A DNA stretch of 61,914 nt from Mesorhizobium sp. WSM3860 (GCF_002294995.1 NZ_NSGF01000027.1:1-61914); one strand, 5' to 3'; shown: positions 9,482 through 19,226, numbered from the stretch's first letter. A program made the numbers and translations. Notes: generated by a model not told the origin, from the letters alone.

Positions 9482-10137
9482 TCCATATCCTCTGCGGCAT
9501 CATCATCGTCAGCAACGGCCGCAAGCATTGCCAAATCGTCCGGGGTTCCGCCCCGATAACGGTCCAGCGCAACCATGCGCTTCTCAACCGCCTTACCCGC
9601 ATCCTGCGCGAGGACGGCAGCATGTATCACATTTGTACCCCCCAATGCCAAGCTCAACTCGGCTTCGGGGAAAAGTTTGTAGGCCGGTGTAGCGGGGCCG
9701 CCGAGATGAACGGTTGCCCGCCGCGCCTGACTGATCTTGCGCACACCATCGTCCGAGGCTTCCCTCGCGTGCAGCACGAAGAGCGCCTGCCCGTCGCGCA
9801 CAGCAGCCTCTACCTTGGCGGCGCCCAGAACGACCGCTCCGGCCTTGCGAGCAAGACCCAACATGCCCAGGGCGGATCTGGAAAGCAGCCCGTCGACCAT
9901 GTCGCCGAGTTCGGCGGGAACGGTGACCTGCGCCTTGAAGGCGCGGGCAAACAGGTTCTTCGCCGCTGCCTTGTCGATATGTAGGCGATCGGCGGTGACC
10001 CAGCAACCGCGGCCGGGCAGATTTCTCTTGATGTCCGGAACGACGGCCGAATCCGGGCCGACGACGAAGCGGATCAGCTCATCCGCTTCGGCCTGCCTGC
10101 GCGTGACGATGCAAGTGCGATCGTTCATCTCGTCCAC
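9478..10137 (-). CDS. YlxR (DUF448) RNA-binding protein fused to an L7Ae-like domain
   Basis: 219 residues. The N-terminal ~85 residues are the YlxR/DUF448 RNA-binding domain (CIVTRRQ, LPGRGCWV). The rest resembles an L7Ae/YlxQ-like fold (LGLARKAGAVVLGAAKV) with an acidic tail. Firmicutes encode YlxR and YlxQ separately between nusA and infB; in many alphaproteobacteria they are one protein, as here. The role is probably in RNA binding during transcription or ribosome assembly, but is poorly defined. The first codon is GTG; an ATG nine bases further in (MNDRTC, 10128) is an equally plausible start with GGACGAG just before it. Confidence 0.9.
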   Translation of the reverse strand: MDEMNDRTCIVTRRQAEADELIRFVVGPDSAVVPDIKRNLPGRGCWVTADRLHIDKAAAKNLFARAFKAQVTVPAELGDMVDGLLSRSALGMLGLARKAGAVVLGAAKVEAAVRDGQALFVLHAREASDDGVRKISQARRATVHLGGPATPAYKLFPEAELSLALGGTNVIHAAVLAQDAGKAVEKRMVALDRYRGGTPDDLAMLAAVADDDDAAEDME

Positions 10138-10160
10138 GGGCCTTGCGATTGGTGGTCACC

Positions 10161-11756
10161 TCACGCACCGACGGTTTCACCGGCCGCGGCTTCATCCGCG
10201 GCCAGTTCGTCCTCGGAAATCCAGCCGGCCTTCCTGCGAGCGGTCAGCACCATCTGCTCGGCATCGGCGCGCGAGACGCCGTGATCGGCGAGCACACCGG
10301 GATAGACCTTGGTCTCGCCGTCCTTGCGTTCCTTCCAGCCGATCAGGTCATCGGCGGCATAGCCGGCGAAGTCCTCGATCGTCTTCACGCCGTCCTCGCC
10401 GAGGGTCACCATCATGGCCGTGGTGATGCCGGAAATCTCGCGCAGCTCGTCCTCGACGCCGAGCGCCTTGCGCTTCTCATCGTGCTCGGCCTCGATCTTC
10501 TCGAGATATTCGCGGGCGCGCGACTGGATTTCCGAAGCGGTGTCCTCGTCGAAGCCGTCGATCGACGAGATTTCGCCAGAATCGACATAGGCGACTTCCT
10601 CGACGCTGGTGAAGCCCTCCGAGGCAAGCACCTGGCCGACCATCTCGTCGACATCGAGGGCTTCCATGAAGAGGGCCGAACGCTCGACGAATTCCTTCTG
10701 GCGGCGCTCGCTCTCTTCCTGCTCGGTCAGGATGTCGATGTCCCAGCCGGTGAGCTGCGAGGCAAGACGAACATTTTGGCCGCGGCGGCCAATGGCCAGC
10801 GACAGCTGGTCGTCCGGCACCACCACCTCGATGCGCTCGGCATCCTCGTCGAGCACCACCTTGGCGACTTCCGCCGGCTGCAGCGCGTTCACGATGAAGG
10901 AAGCGGCCGAAGGCGACCACGGAATGATGTCGATCTTCTCGCCTTGCAATTCGCCGACCACCGCCTGGACGCGGCTGCCGCGCATGCCGACGCAGGCACC
11001 GACCGGATCGATGGAGGAATCGCGCGAGATCACGGCGATCTTGGCGCGCGAGCCCGGATCGCGGGCGACCGACTTGATCTCGATGATGCCGTCGTAGATT
11101 TCCGGCACTTCCATGGTGAAGAGCTTGGCCATGAACTGCGGATGCGTGCGCGACAGGAAGATCTGCGGGCCGCGCTGCTCGCGGCGCACGTCGTAGACAT
11201 AGGCGCGGACGCGGTCGCCATATTTGTAGTTCTCGCGCGGGATCAGCTCGTCGCGGCGGATGATTGCCTCGCCGCGGCCGAGGTCGACGATGACGTTGCC
11301 ATATTCGACGCGTTTGACGGTGCCGTTGACGATCTCGCCAATACGGTCCTTGTACTCGTCATACTGACGATCGCGCTCGGCCTCGCGCACCTTCTGGACG
11401 ATGACCTGCTTGGCCGACTGCGCGGCGATGCGGCCGAAATCCATCGGCGGCAGCTGTTCGGCGATGAAGTCGCCGAGCTGGGCGTCGGGATTGCGCTCGC
11501 GCGCCGTGGAAAGGGCGATCTGCGTCGCGTAATCCTCGACCTTCTCGACCACTTCCATCAGCCGCTGCAGCTTCATCTCGCCCGTATTGGGATTGATGTC
11601 GGCACGGATATTGGTTTCCTGCCCATAACGCGAACGCGCCGCCTTCTGGATCGCATCGGCCATCGCGGCGATGACGATCTGCTTGTCGATCGACTTTTCA
11701 CGCGCGACCGCATCGGCGATCTGCAGCAGTTCGAGCCTGTTGGCGCTTACAACCAT
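10161..11756 (-). CDS. nusA: Transcription termination/antitermination factor NusA
   Basis: 531 residues. Order of parts: RNA-polymerase-binding N-terminal domain (about 1-125), S1 domain (from GEIVNGTVKRV, about 140-200), two KH domains (VGACVGMRGSR and AIGRRGQNVRLA), then two acidic helix-hairpin-helix repeats as in proteobacterial NusA. It modulates pausing, intrinsic termination and antitermination. NusA is known to autoregulate its own operon in E. coli, which bears on the terminator found ahead of rimP. It is 45 bases downstream of rimP. Confidence 0.98.
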   Translation of the reverse strand: MVVSANRLELLQIADAVAREKSIDKQIVIAAMADAIQKAARSRYGQETNIRADINPNTGEMKLQRLMEVVEKVEDYATQIALSTARERNPDAQLGDFIAEQLPPMDFGRIAAQSAKQVIVQKVREAERDRQYDEYKDRIGEIVNGTVKRVEYGNVIVDLGRGEAIIRRDELIPRENYKYGDRVRAYVYDVRREQRGPQIFLSRTHPQFMAKLFTMEVPEIYDGIIEIKSVARDPGSRAKIAVISRDSSIDPVGACVGMRGSRVQAVVGELQGEKIDIIPWSPSAASFIVNALQPAEVAKVVLDEDAERIEVVVPDDQLSLAIGRRGQNVRLASQLTGWDIDILTEQEESERRQKEFVERSALFMEALDVDEMVGQVLASEGFTSVEEVAYVDSGEISSIDGFDEDTASEIQSRAREYLEKIEAEHDEKRKALGVEDELREISGITTAMMVTLGEDGVKTIEDFAGYAADDLIGWKERKDGETKVYPGVLADHGVSRADAEQMVLTARRKAGWISEDELAADEAAAGETVGA

Positions 11757-11801
11757 TGTCTTTCTCCCGACTTCGCTCCGGGCATCGGCCCTGAAGCTCG
11801 A

Positions 11802-12437
11802 TCAACTTTCCTGTTCGGTTTCGTTTTCTTCGCCGGCGACCGCATCTTCTTCCGCTTCGCCTCGGCGTTTTTTTGCTTCCTTGCGCGCCCTGTTGTCCTT
11901 CGACAGGGCCTCGCGGATAAGATCGTCGGTCAGCACCAGGCGCGCCTCGGCAATCGCGTCATAGGGCACGCGTAGCGTCGGCTCTTCGCCATAGGCCGCC
12001 TTGTCGCGCTCCAGCAGGATGCCGTCGGAGTCCGCGTCGGCGATCTTGCCCTTGAAGCGCTTGCGGTCGCCAATGAGAACCGATGTCTCCATCTTGACCA
12101 GATGGCCGGTCCAGGTGGTGAAATCCGACTTGCGCACCAGCGGCCGGTCAATGCCCGGCGACGACACTTCGAGATGATACGCCTTTTCGATCGGATCTTC
12201 GACATCGAGCGCGGGCGAAACCGCGCGGCTGACCTCTTCGCAATCCTCGACGGTCATGGTGCCGTCCTCGCGCTCGGCCATGATCTGCAGCGTCAGCCCG
12301 TTCTGGCCGGTCAGTTGCACCCGCACGAGGCGGAAGCCGATGGCCTTCAGCACCGGCTGTATGATCAGCGCAATGCGCGCATCGATGCCGCTTTCGCGGA
12401 TGATACGGTCGTCGGCTTCGCTTGCCGCTGCGGTCAT
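11802..12437 (-). CDS. rimP: Ribosome maturation factor RimP
   Basis: 211 residues: two alpha/beta domains typical of RimP (VEDCEEVSRAVSPALDVEDPI and SSPGIDRPL motifs), then a basic and acidic C-terminal tail longer than in E. coli (KKRRGEAEEDAV). It is needed for maturation of the 30S subunit. First gene of the rimP-nusA-ylxR-infB-rbfA-truB operon; AGGAAAC precedes the ATG. Its ATG overlaps the stop of a short upstream leader ORF (ATGA). Confidence 0.96.
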   Translation of the reverse strand: MTAAASEADDRIIRESGIDARIALIIQPVLKAIGFRLVRVQLTGQNGLTLQIMAEREDGTMTVEDCEEVSRAVSPALDVEDPIEKAYHLEVSSPGIDRPLVRKSDFTTWTGHLVKMETSVLIGDRKRFKGKIADADSDGILLERDKAAYGEEPTLRVPYDAIAEARLVLTDDLIREALSKDNRARKEAKKRRGEAEEDAVAGEENETEQES

Positions 12438-12514
12438 AAGTTTCCTGTCGCCTTGTCGCTCCGGCCGGCAGGTAACAAAAAAGAGCGGGACCGGGTGGAC
12501 CCACTCTTCGTCAT
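12434..12514 (-). CDS. Candidate 26-residue leader peptide upstream of rimP
   Basis: An ATG-started frame of 26 codons plus stop lies wholly in the leader between the proposed promoter and rimP. It reads straight through the intrinsic terminator and ends in a TGA that overlaps the rimP ATG. Composition is Ser/Arg/Gly-rich and resembles no protein known to me. The ribosome binding site is weak (TTGGTCGGT). If translated, a ribosome would sit on the terminator stem. It may be a chance frame; coupling to rimP is the only positive sign. Confidence 0.3.
   Translation of the reverse strand: MTKSGSTRSRSFLLPAGRSDKATGNL
12477..12508 (-). terminator. Intrinsic terminator in the rimP leader (candidate attenuator)
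   Basis: On the minus strand: AAGAGTGGGTCC, loop ACCC, GGTCCCGCTCTT, then a run of Ts that overlaps the end of the stem. The RNA stem is 12 pairs with one U-U mismatch and one G-U pair, a textbook Rho-independent terminator. It lies between the candidate promoter and rimP, so it either attenuates the operon or ends an unseen upstream RNA. Confidence 0.8.
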
Positions 12515-12535
12515 ACCGACCAAGAATTTGAGGCT

Positions 12536-12564
12536 GATATAAACGATCCCGGCCGGGGTTTCAA
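12536..12564 (-). promoter_or_regulatory. Sigma70-type promoter of the rimP-nusA-infB operon
   Basis: On the minus strand TTGAAA (12559-12564), a 17-base spacer, then TATATC (12536-12541). The predicted start near 12529 gives a leader of about 90 bases before rimP that contains the terminator. Consensus match and spacing are good; no experiment supports it. Confidence 0.6.
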
Positions 12565-12717
12565 GCCTGACGATGCCATCGACCAAGCCGCGTAGCAGCG
12601 TTGCGTGCCGAGCATGGCGGCCATGCGCCGGTGCCCCTGTAATCTCCGCCTGCCAGAACCCATCTATGTTGCAGCGCAGAAAGAAAGGTCGCGCGTTCGC
12701 GCGCGAAGGTATTTGTC

Positions 12718-12879
12718 ATGGACCGTGGATTGTTTTTTGTGATTGGCGATTTTCTTGGCACGTTTGGCAGCGCGGCTGCCGCATCGCGGGCCGTCGAGGC
12801 GAACCGCAAGCCGCGCCGCATCGACCTGAAGAAACTCGGCATTGACCCGACCGCCTTCGATAAGATCGGGCGCTTTTAG
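12718..12879 (+). CDS. Hypothetical small protein, 53 residues
   Basis: ATG-started frame of 53 codons reading MDRGLFFVIGDFLGTFGSAA... and ending ...GIDPTAFDKIGRF. GAAGG stands 8 bases before the ATG. The second half uses GC-rich third positions like the neighbours, and the composition (hydrophobic, small-residue N-terminus, basic middle RKPRR, amphipathic end) looks protein-like. It is the only coherent frame in the 666-base gap between rimP and trmB; the following 224 bases (12880-13103) show nothing. Function unknown; the minus-strand frame over the same bases has poor codon character. Confidence 0.5.
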   Translation: MDRGLFFVIGDFLGTFGSAAAASRAVEANRKPRRIDLKKLGIDPTAFDKIGRF

Positions 12880-13103
12880 ACGGCCCACGGACGAAACGGA
12901 CAATAACTGAGTCCGAGCTTTGGCGGCGATAAGGCTCAAGGCCCGGAACGCCTTGACCGTCGCGGCTTCTCCGCGGGAGAAAACAGCCCAGGCCGTCCGA
13001 AGCCGGGTTCTCTGCGACCGGAAAGATCACTTTGGCAAGATCACCCGCTGCTGAGCGGCTGATTTACCGGTGCTCAGGAACTTAGTGCTCGATAGCGTCC
13101 GGC

Positions 13104-13805
13104 CTACTTCCGGATGAAGGTCAGATAGGCGGGCCGCCTCCCCTCGCGGATGGCCTTGGCCTCGTAGCGCGTGCCGGGCCAGCCCGCATAGGCCCGATGC
13201 CAGTCGGCGGCCTCGCTCGCCTGCCAGGCGAAACTGCCATTGGCGCGGCAGGCGAGCAGCGTCCAGTTCACATAGCTGTCGATATCGGAGGCGAAGCGGA
13301 ATCTCCCGCCCGGCTTCAGCACCCGGGCGAACCGATCGAGATTGGCGGGGCTGACAAAGCGCCGCTTCCAGTGCCTCTTCTTCGGCCAGGGATCGGGATA
13401 AAGCAGGTCGATGCCGTCGAGCGAGGCTGGCGGCAGCCAGTCGAGCAGACGCGTGGCGTCGTCGTCATAGACTCTCAGATTGGCGAGCGGGCGCTTGTCG
13501 AGCGCCGTCATCATCTTGGCCATGCCGTTGACGAAGGGCTCGACGCCGATGAAACCAGTCGCCGGAGCCTCCGTCGCGCGATGCAACAGATGTTCGCCGC
13601 CGCCGAAGCCGATCTCGAGCCGACAGGCTGAAACCTGCGCCTTGAACAGCGTTCCAAGGTCCGCGGGTGCCTCCGCCGTCAGGTCGAGGCGATAGGCGCG
13701 CAGGCCACGTTCAAGCGCCGCGGCCTGCTGCGGACGAATGGTCTTGCCGTGCCGGCGGCCGAAGAATCCTTCGGTCGCGCGGCTTGGCCTGTCGTTTGGC
13801 TCCAT
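13104..13805 (-). CDS. trmB: tRNA (guanine-N7-)-methyltransferase
   Basis: Forms m7G46 in the variable loop of tRNAs. 233 residues. SAM motif LEIGFGGGEHL, the family signature IDLLYPDPWPKKRHWKRRF, and the C-terminal TRYEAKAIREGR block that defines TrmB are all present. It follows metK by 20 bases on the same strand, which supplies the methyl donor; the two are probably cotranscribed. Confidence 0.97.
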   Translation of the reverse strand: MEPNDRPSRATEGFFGRRHGKTIRPQQAAALERGLRAYRLDLTAEAPADLGTLFKAQVSACRLEIGFGGGEHLLHRATEAPATGFIGVEPFVNGMAKMMTALDKRPLANLRVYDDDATRLLDWLPPASLDGIDLLYPDPWPKKRHWKRRFVSPANLDRFARVLKPGGRFRFASDIDSYVNWTLLACRANGSFAWQASEAADWHRAYAGWPGTRYEAKAIREGRRPAYLTFIRK

Positions 13806-13825
13806 GAACAGGTTTGGCGACGCCG

Positions 13826-15103
<1,278 letters not shown>

Positions 15104-15124
15104 GGGTGTCCCCTCTTGAAAAGG

Positions 15125-15142
15125 ATCGGCAAGGCTGCCGAT
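15125..15142 (-). promoter_or_regulatory. Hairpin next to the metK ribosome binding site
   Basis: Perfect 7-bp stem ATCGGCA / TGCCGAT with a 4-base loop, 22 bases ahead of the metK GTG, with CCTTTTC directly 3' on the minus strand. Position near the ribosome binding site suits translational control or a weak terminator. It does not match a SAM riboswitch consensus that I can recognise. Confidence 0.4.
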
Positions 15143-15213
15143 TTTGGCGCGCCACGTGTTAGCGGTGCCGGGCGCCGCTCGTCAAGCGGCGCGACGGATC
15201 TGGCATGAATATC

Positions 15214-15254
15214 GGCACAATCAACTTGTGCCACCGGCGGCAGGGCACCGCCGG
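15214..15254 (-). terminator. Two adjacent hairpins after the praR-like gene / in the metK leader
   Basis: CCGGCGG / CCGCCGG (15234-15254) begins 16 bases after the regulator's stop, and GGCACAA / TTGTGCC with a 5-base loop (15214-15232) follows after one base. Neither has a T-run. They may end the regulator transcript, form the 5' part of the metK leader, or serve as a protein-binding site. Confidence 0.45.
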
Positions 15255-15270
15255 CGACATGAGCCTGGAT

Positions 15271-15693
15271 TCACTCGGCGTCGTCCGGCGAAAGGGACTT
15301 CACAAGATCGATGATCCGGCGCCGCACCTTGACGTCGGGAATCTTGACGAAGGCACGATTGAGCTGAAGTCCTTCCGGGCTGCCGCAGAATTCGATCGCG
15401 AAGGCCATCGAGGCATCCTCGGCAAATCCCCGATTGCCGGTGACGGCCTCCTGACCCGGGGCGTCCTCGAAGAAGAAGGCGACAGGGACGCTCAGGATGG
15501 AGGCGATTGCCTGCAGGCGGCTAGCGCCGACCCTGTTGGTCCCCTTTTCGTACTTCTGTATCTGCTGAAACGTGATGCCGAGATTTTCACCCAGCTTTTC
15601 CTGGCTCATTCCAAGCATATTGCGACGCAGCCGAATACGACTGCCGACATGAATGTCGATCGGATTCGGCTTCTTCTTGTTCTCTTCTGTCAT
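15271..15693 (-). CDS. praR: XRE-family regulator, PraR/PhrR type
   Basis: 140 residues. A helix-turn-helix of the SinR/Cro type occupies about 12-70 (VGSRIRLRRNMLGMSQEKLGENLGITFQQIQKYEKG), followed by a short conserved domain with VPVAFFFEDAPG. This matches the rhizobial PraR (Azorhizobium, R. leguminosarum; represses surface/biofilm genes) and PhrR (S. meliloti, acid-inducible) family. Lies directly upstream of metK, as in related genomes. The family is clear; which of the two names applies is uncertain. The AT-rich 139 bases upstream (15694-15832) probably hold its promoter. Confidence 0.88.
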   Translation of the reverse strand: MTEENKKKPNPIDIHVGSRIRLRRNMLGMSQEKLGENLGITFQQIQKYEKGTNRVGASRLQAIASILSVPVAFFFEDAPGQEAVTGNRGFAEDASMAFAIEFCGSPEGLQLNRAFVKIPDVKVRRRIIDLVKSLSPDDAE

Positions 15694-15832
15694 TTTTTCC
15701 TCGCCGAATTTTTCCGGCTTTTTCTATTTTTGCCGCCCAAACGAAACCGGAGCCACCTGCCCCAACAGACCCCTCCAACCGACTTCGAGAAAATTTTAGG
15801 CGTTACAGTATGAGTTTCTAATGTGCCGACTG

Positions 15833-17422
15833 TCAATTCACCCGTAGCCGCTGCCTTACATTCAGCGTGAAGGCCGCGAGGGCAAAAAGCAACATGATCA
15901 GCAATCCGTTAATCCGCCGCTGGTCGGCGGACAGCAGGGGTTGCCCGGAAACCGGCACATGCGCGTCGATGGCGCCGCGCGCATCGACCGCCAGGGCATC
16001 GACGATACGCCCACGCGAATCGACAACGGCGGAGATGCCGTTGTTGGCCGCACGCAACAAAGGCACTCCGTTCTCCACCGCGCGAATCTGCGCCTGCCTG
16101 AAGTGCTGGTAGGGGCCTGGCGTGTCGCCAAACCAGGCGTCATTGGTGACGTTCACAATAAGCTCGGATGACGCTGCATCGACTGCAACGAGGTCAGGAA
16201 AGATGACCTCGTAACAGATGAAAGGAACCGCCCTCAGGCCGTTCGGCACCGCGATCGGATGACGTTCGTTGCCGGCGGCGAAATTCATCGGCCCGGCGAC
16301 GAGCTGGCCTATGCCGAAACGCTCGAACAGGCCGGCAAAAGGCAGATATTCGCCGAACGGCACCAGATGCACCTTGTCGACAGCATCGACGATCTCGCCC
16401 TTGTCGTTGATCGCCACCACGGAATTGTAGTAACGGCTGCCGGCATTGCCTGCGCCGCCCTCCTCGCGCACCACGCCGGCGATCAGCATCTGGCCGTCGC
16501 CCAGCATATCGCCCAAGGCCGTCAGCGCGTCCGGACGCTCCGTGAACAGGAACGGCACGGACGTTTCCGGCCAAAGGATCAGTTGCGGCTTGGCATGGCC
16601 TTGCTCCGGTGCCTTGGCCGATATCCCCACCAGCGTGGCGAAGATGCGGTCGCGCACCGAGGCATCCCATTTCTCGCTGAGATCGACGGCGGGCTGAACG
16701 ATGCGCACGTCGACCGAGCGGGTGGCCGGCGGGGCCGGGACGGCAAGCCTGAAATAGCCGAAGCCGACGTGAGCGGCAACGAGAGCGACGAGCAAGGCCA
16801 AGCCCAGCCCGAGATGCCGGCGCGTCGCGGCAAGCGCCGGCAAGGAAAAGACAAAAACGGCGAGCGCGTTCATGCCGATCATACCCGTCACCGACACGCT
16901 CTGCATCAGGAGCGGCACCGGCATTGCGGCATAGCCGACGGCATTCCAGGGAAAGCCGGTGAACAGGAAATCGCGCAGCCATTCGGCAAGGCCGAAGCCG
17001 AAGGCAAGTGCGGCGATGCGGCCGATATCGCTGTTCCAGAAAAGCCGCGCCACGATCGTCGCAAAACCATAGAAGAAGGCTAGCCCAAAGGGGATGCCGA
17101 CGACGGCGAAGGGCAGGGCCCAGGCGAAGCTGTCGGCCTCGACCAGAAGGGCCTGGCCGATCCACCAGAGCCCGGCGAGGAAATAGCCGAAGCCGAACCA
17201 CCATCCGATGGCGAAAGCCGGGCGAAGGCGGCGCAGCCAGCCGTCGGAGGCTTCACCGGTGGCGCCGTCGAGCAGCCAGACAAGCACCGGAAAGGAGACG
17301 AAACAGACGGCGAAGAAATCGTAGGGCGCCTGGGCGAGAACCGCGAGCGCTCCCGCGGCAAACGCTATCAGCGACCGCCGCCACCCCCACAGCAGAATTA
17401 TCCGGCCGGCAAAGCGCTGCAT
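15833..17422 (-). CDS. lnt: Apolipoprotein N-acyltransferase
   Basis: Adds the third acyl chain to the N-terminal cysteine of lipoproteins in the inner membrane. 529 residues: several N-terminal membrane helices, then a periplasmic nitrilase-like domain with the full triad E286 (LWPETSVPF), K350 (DKVHLVPFGEYLPF) and C403 (FICYEVIFP), and a last membrane helix near the C-terminus. The start at MQRFAGRI has GGGAAG upstream and fits the family; the frame extends 39 codons further without support. Order phoH-ybeY-corC-lnt matches E. coli. Confidence 0.95.
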   Translation of the reverse strand: MQRFAGRIILLWGWRRSLIAFAAGALAVLAQAPYDFFAVCFVSFPVLVWLLDGATGEASDGWLRRLRPAFAIGWWFGFGYFLAGLWWIGQALLVEADSFAWALPFAVVGIPFGLAFFYGFATIVARLFWNSDIGRIAALAFGFGLAEWLRDFLFTGFPWNAVGYAAMPVPLLMQSVSVTGMIGMNALAVFVFSLPALAATRRHLGLGLALLVALVAAHVGFGYFRLAVPAPPATRSVDVRIVQPAVDLSEKWDASVRDRIFATLVGISAKAPEQGHAKPQLILWPETSVPFLFTERPDALTALGDMLGDGQMLIAGVVREEGGAGNAGSRYYNSVVAINDKGEIVDAVDKVHLVPFGEYLPFAGLFERFGIGQLVAGPMNFAAGNERHPIAVPNGLRAVPFICYEVIFPDLVAVDAASSELIVNVTNDAWFGDTPGPYQHFRQAQIRAVENGVPLLRAANNGISAVVDSRGRIVDALAVDARGAIDAHVPVSGQPLLSADQRRINGLLIMLLFALAAFTLNVRQRLRVN

Positions 17423-17624
17423 ATAGCTTCCCAAGTCGCGCGAATCAGGCAGCCAGAGATTTAACAGGCCGAGCCGGATGCTCCAAACACGAGTGAGCGC
17501 AACCAAATTCGCGGTCGCACTATCGCCGCCACCCTTCAATGCTGAGGCCGCTCAGTCGCTCGGCCTCCTCTTTGGGCACAATGCGGCACGGTCTGCGTGG
17601 TCACCGACCGGCGTGAGGCGAATA

Positions 17625-18707
17625 TCAGGCCTGCTCGGTGCGCGCCGCGCGGCGGCGCTGCCGTTCGCCCTTCGGGCTCTGCACGATGCGCACCCGCTTG
17701 ACGCGGCGCGGATCGGCGTCGAGCACGTGGAATTCGAAGCCTGGTATGGCCTGCACCACTTCGCCACGGGCGGGAACCCGGCCGAGCGTGTTGAAGATCA
17801 TGCCGCCGATGGTGTCGACATATTCGCCGTGCTCGCCGGCGGCGAAATCCTCTCCGATCATCTTGGCGACCTCGTCGATCTCGGCCTTGCCGTCGACAAC
17901 GAACACGCCCTCGCCGGTCCGGGTGATCATCGGCTCGTCGTCATCGTGCTCGTCCTCGATGTCGCCGACCACCATCTCGACGATGTCCTCCAGCGAGGCC
18001 AGGCCGTCGGTGCCGCCGTACTCGTCGATGACCAGCGCCATCTGGGTGCGCGTCGTCTGCATGCGCCCCATCAGGTCGGAAGCAAGCATCGATGGCGGCA
18101 CGAACAGCACCGGCCGGATCAGGTCGAGATCGCCGATGGTGCGGGCGAGATCGACCTGGGCGAGATCGAGAACGGTCGGCGCCTGGGTCTTTCTGTTCGC
18201 GCGGCCCTTCTTGACGCGGGCGACCTTGGTGATGTGGGCAAGAACGTCGCGTATGTGGACCATGCCGCGCGGATCGTCGAGCGTTTCGGAATAGACCGGC
18301 ATGCGGGAATGGCCGGATTGTTCGAAGAGGCCAAGCAGATCGCCAAGCGAGGTGGCGATCTCGACCGCCTCGATGTCGGCGCGCGGCACCATGACGTCCT
18401 CGACACGCACTTCGCGCAGCCGCAGGATGTTGTTGAGCATCGCACGTTCGCCGGGGGAGAAGGATTCGGCATCGGTGGCCGTCTCGGCCAGCGCGTCGGC
18501 GATCTCCTCGCGCAGGTTGGTGCCGTTGCGGTGCCTGAAAAGGCCCAGCACGCGATCGAAGAGAGAAGGACCGGCATGCGAAGGCTCGGCGGCCACGCTG
18601 CCGGTGGGAATACTCGGACTGGAGCCCTCTTCCGATTTTTCGGAAGGCTTGGCCGCACTGCCGGCGTCCGGACGGGCGGCAGGTTCTGGTTTGTCGTTCA
18701 TCGCCAT
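17625..18707 (-). CDS. corC: CorC/HlyC-family CBS-domain protein
   Basis: 360 residues. A disordered N-terminus rich in Pro/Ser/Glu is followed by two CBS domains (MVPRADIEAVE..., then the second with TTRTQMALVIDEYGGTDGL) and a C-terminal CorC_HlyC transporter-associated domain (DTIGGMIFNTLGRVP). It lacks the DUF21 membrane domain, so it is cytosolic like E. coli CorC/YbeX, whose role in Mg2+/Co2+ resistance or ribosome metabolism is debated. Between ybeY and lnt, as in E. coli. MNDKPE (18701) is an alternative start. Confidence 0.92.
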   Translation of the reverse strand: MAMNDKPEPAARPDAGSAAKPSEKSEEGSSPSIPTGSVAAEPSHAGPSLFDRVLGLFRHRNGTNLREEIADALAETATDAESFSPGERAMLNNILRLREVRVEDVMVPRADIEAVEIATSLGDLLGLFEQSGHSRMPVYSETLDDPRGMVHIRDVLAHITKVARVKKGRANRKTQAPTVLDLAQVDLARTIGDLDLIRPVLFVPPSMLASDLMGRMQTTRTQMALVIDEYGGTDGLASLEDIVEMVVGDIEDEHDDDEPMITRTGEGVFVVDGKAEIDEVAKMIGEDFAAGEHGEYVDTIGGMIFNTLGRVPARGEVVQAIPGFEFHVLDADPRRVKRVRIVQSPKGERQRRRAARTEQA

Positions 18708-18728
18708 CAGGTCAATTGGTCTTTTTTG

Positions 18729-19226
18729 TTACGCGTAGGGATCGGGAATGGCAAGCCTCGCAAGCGCCGCGCGCTCGATCGCTTCCATCTCCTCGGCCTC
18801 GGCGTCGGTCTCGTGATCATGGCCCAGAAGATGCAGCAGGCCATGGATGACGAGATGGGTGATATGGTTCGCCAGCGGCTTGTCTTCCAGTGCGGCCTCA
18901 CGCGCAACCGTCTCGGAGGCAAGCACGATATCACCCAGCATCGGCGGCAGCTCGGCGCCTTTCGGGACGGAAAAAGCCGGGAAAGACAAGACGTTGGTCG
19001 GCTTGTCCTTGCCGCGCCATTCGGCGTTGAGGGCCCTGATATGGGCGTCGTCGGAAAAAACGACGCTGAGCTCCGAAGCGCCCCTCGCGCCGGTTTCGGC
19101 CAAGGCGGCAGCGACGGCATGATCGACCAGGCGCGCCAGCTCGGCCTCAGCGGGCCAGTCGCCGGCCTCGACGAAAATATCGATGTCGACCGGCGTCTTG
19201 CCGCTGGATCCCGGATTTTCAGCCAT
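18729..19226 (-). CDS. ybeY: Endoribonuclease YbeY (rRNA maturation factor)
   Basis: Zinc-dependent RNase for 16S rRNA 3'-end maturation and ribosome quality control. 165 residues with the zinc motif HGLLHLLGHDH (H128, H132, H138) and the upstream TNVLSFP block. The start at MAENPG is 10 bases after the phoH stop; a 33-codon in-frame extension would lie inside phoH and is not family-like. Confidence 0.95.
   Translation of the reverse strand: MAENPGSSGKTPVDIDIFVEAGDWPAEAELARLVDHAVAAALAETGARGASELSVVFSDDAHIRALNAEWRGKDKPTNVLSFPAFSVPKGAELPPMLGDIVLASETVAREAALEDKPLANHITHLVIHGLLHLLGHDHETDAEAEEMEAIERAALARLAIPDPYA

Noticed and set aside
9478..10137. YlxR-L7Ae as a frameshift fusion of two genes
   Set aside because: The one-protein form is the usual state in many alphaproteobacteria and the frame is clean.
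10143..11975. 610-codon plus-strand frame over nusA
   Set aside because: Shadow of nusA; Asp/Leu/Val-rich with no domain.
15104..15270. SAM-II or SAM/SAH riboswitch upstream of metK
   Set aside because: Hairpins exist but I could not match either consensus, so only a generic leader structure is reported.
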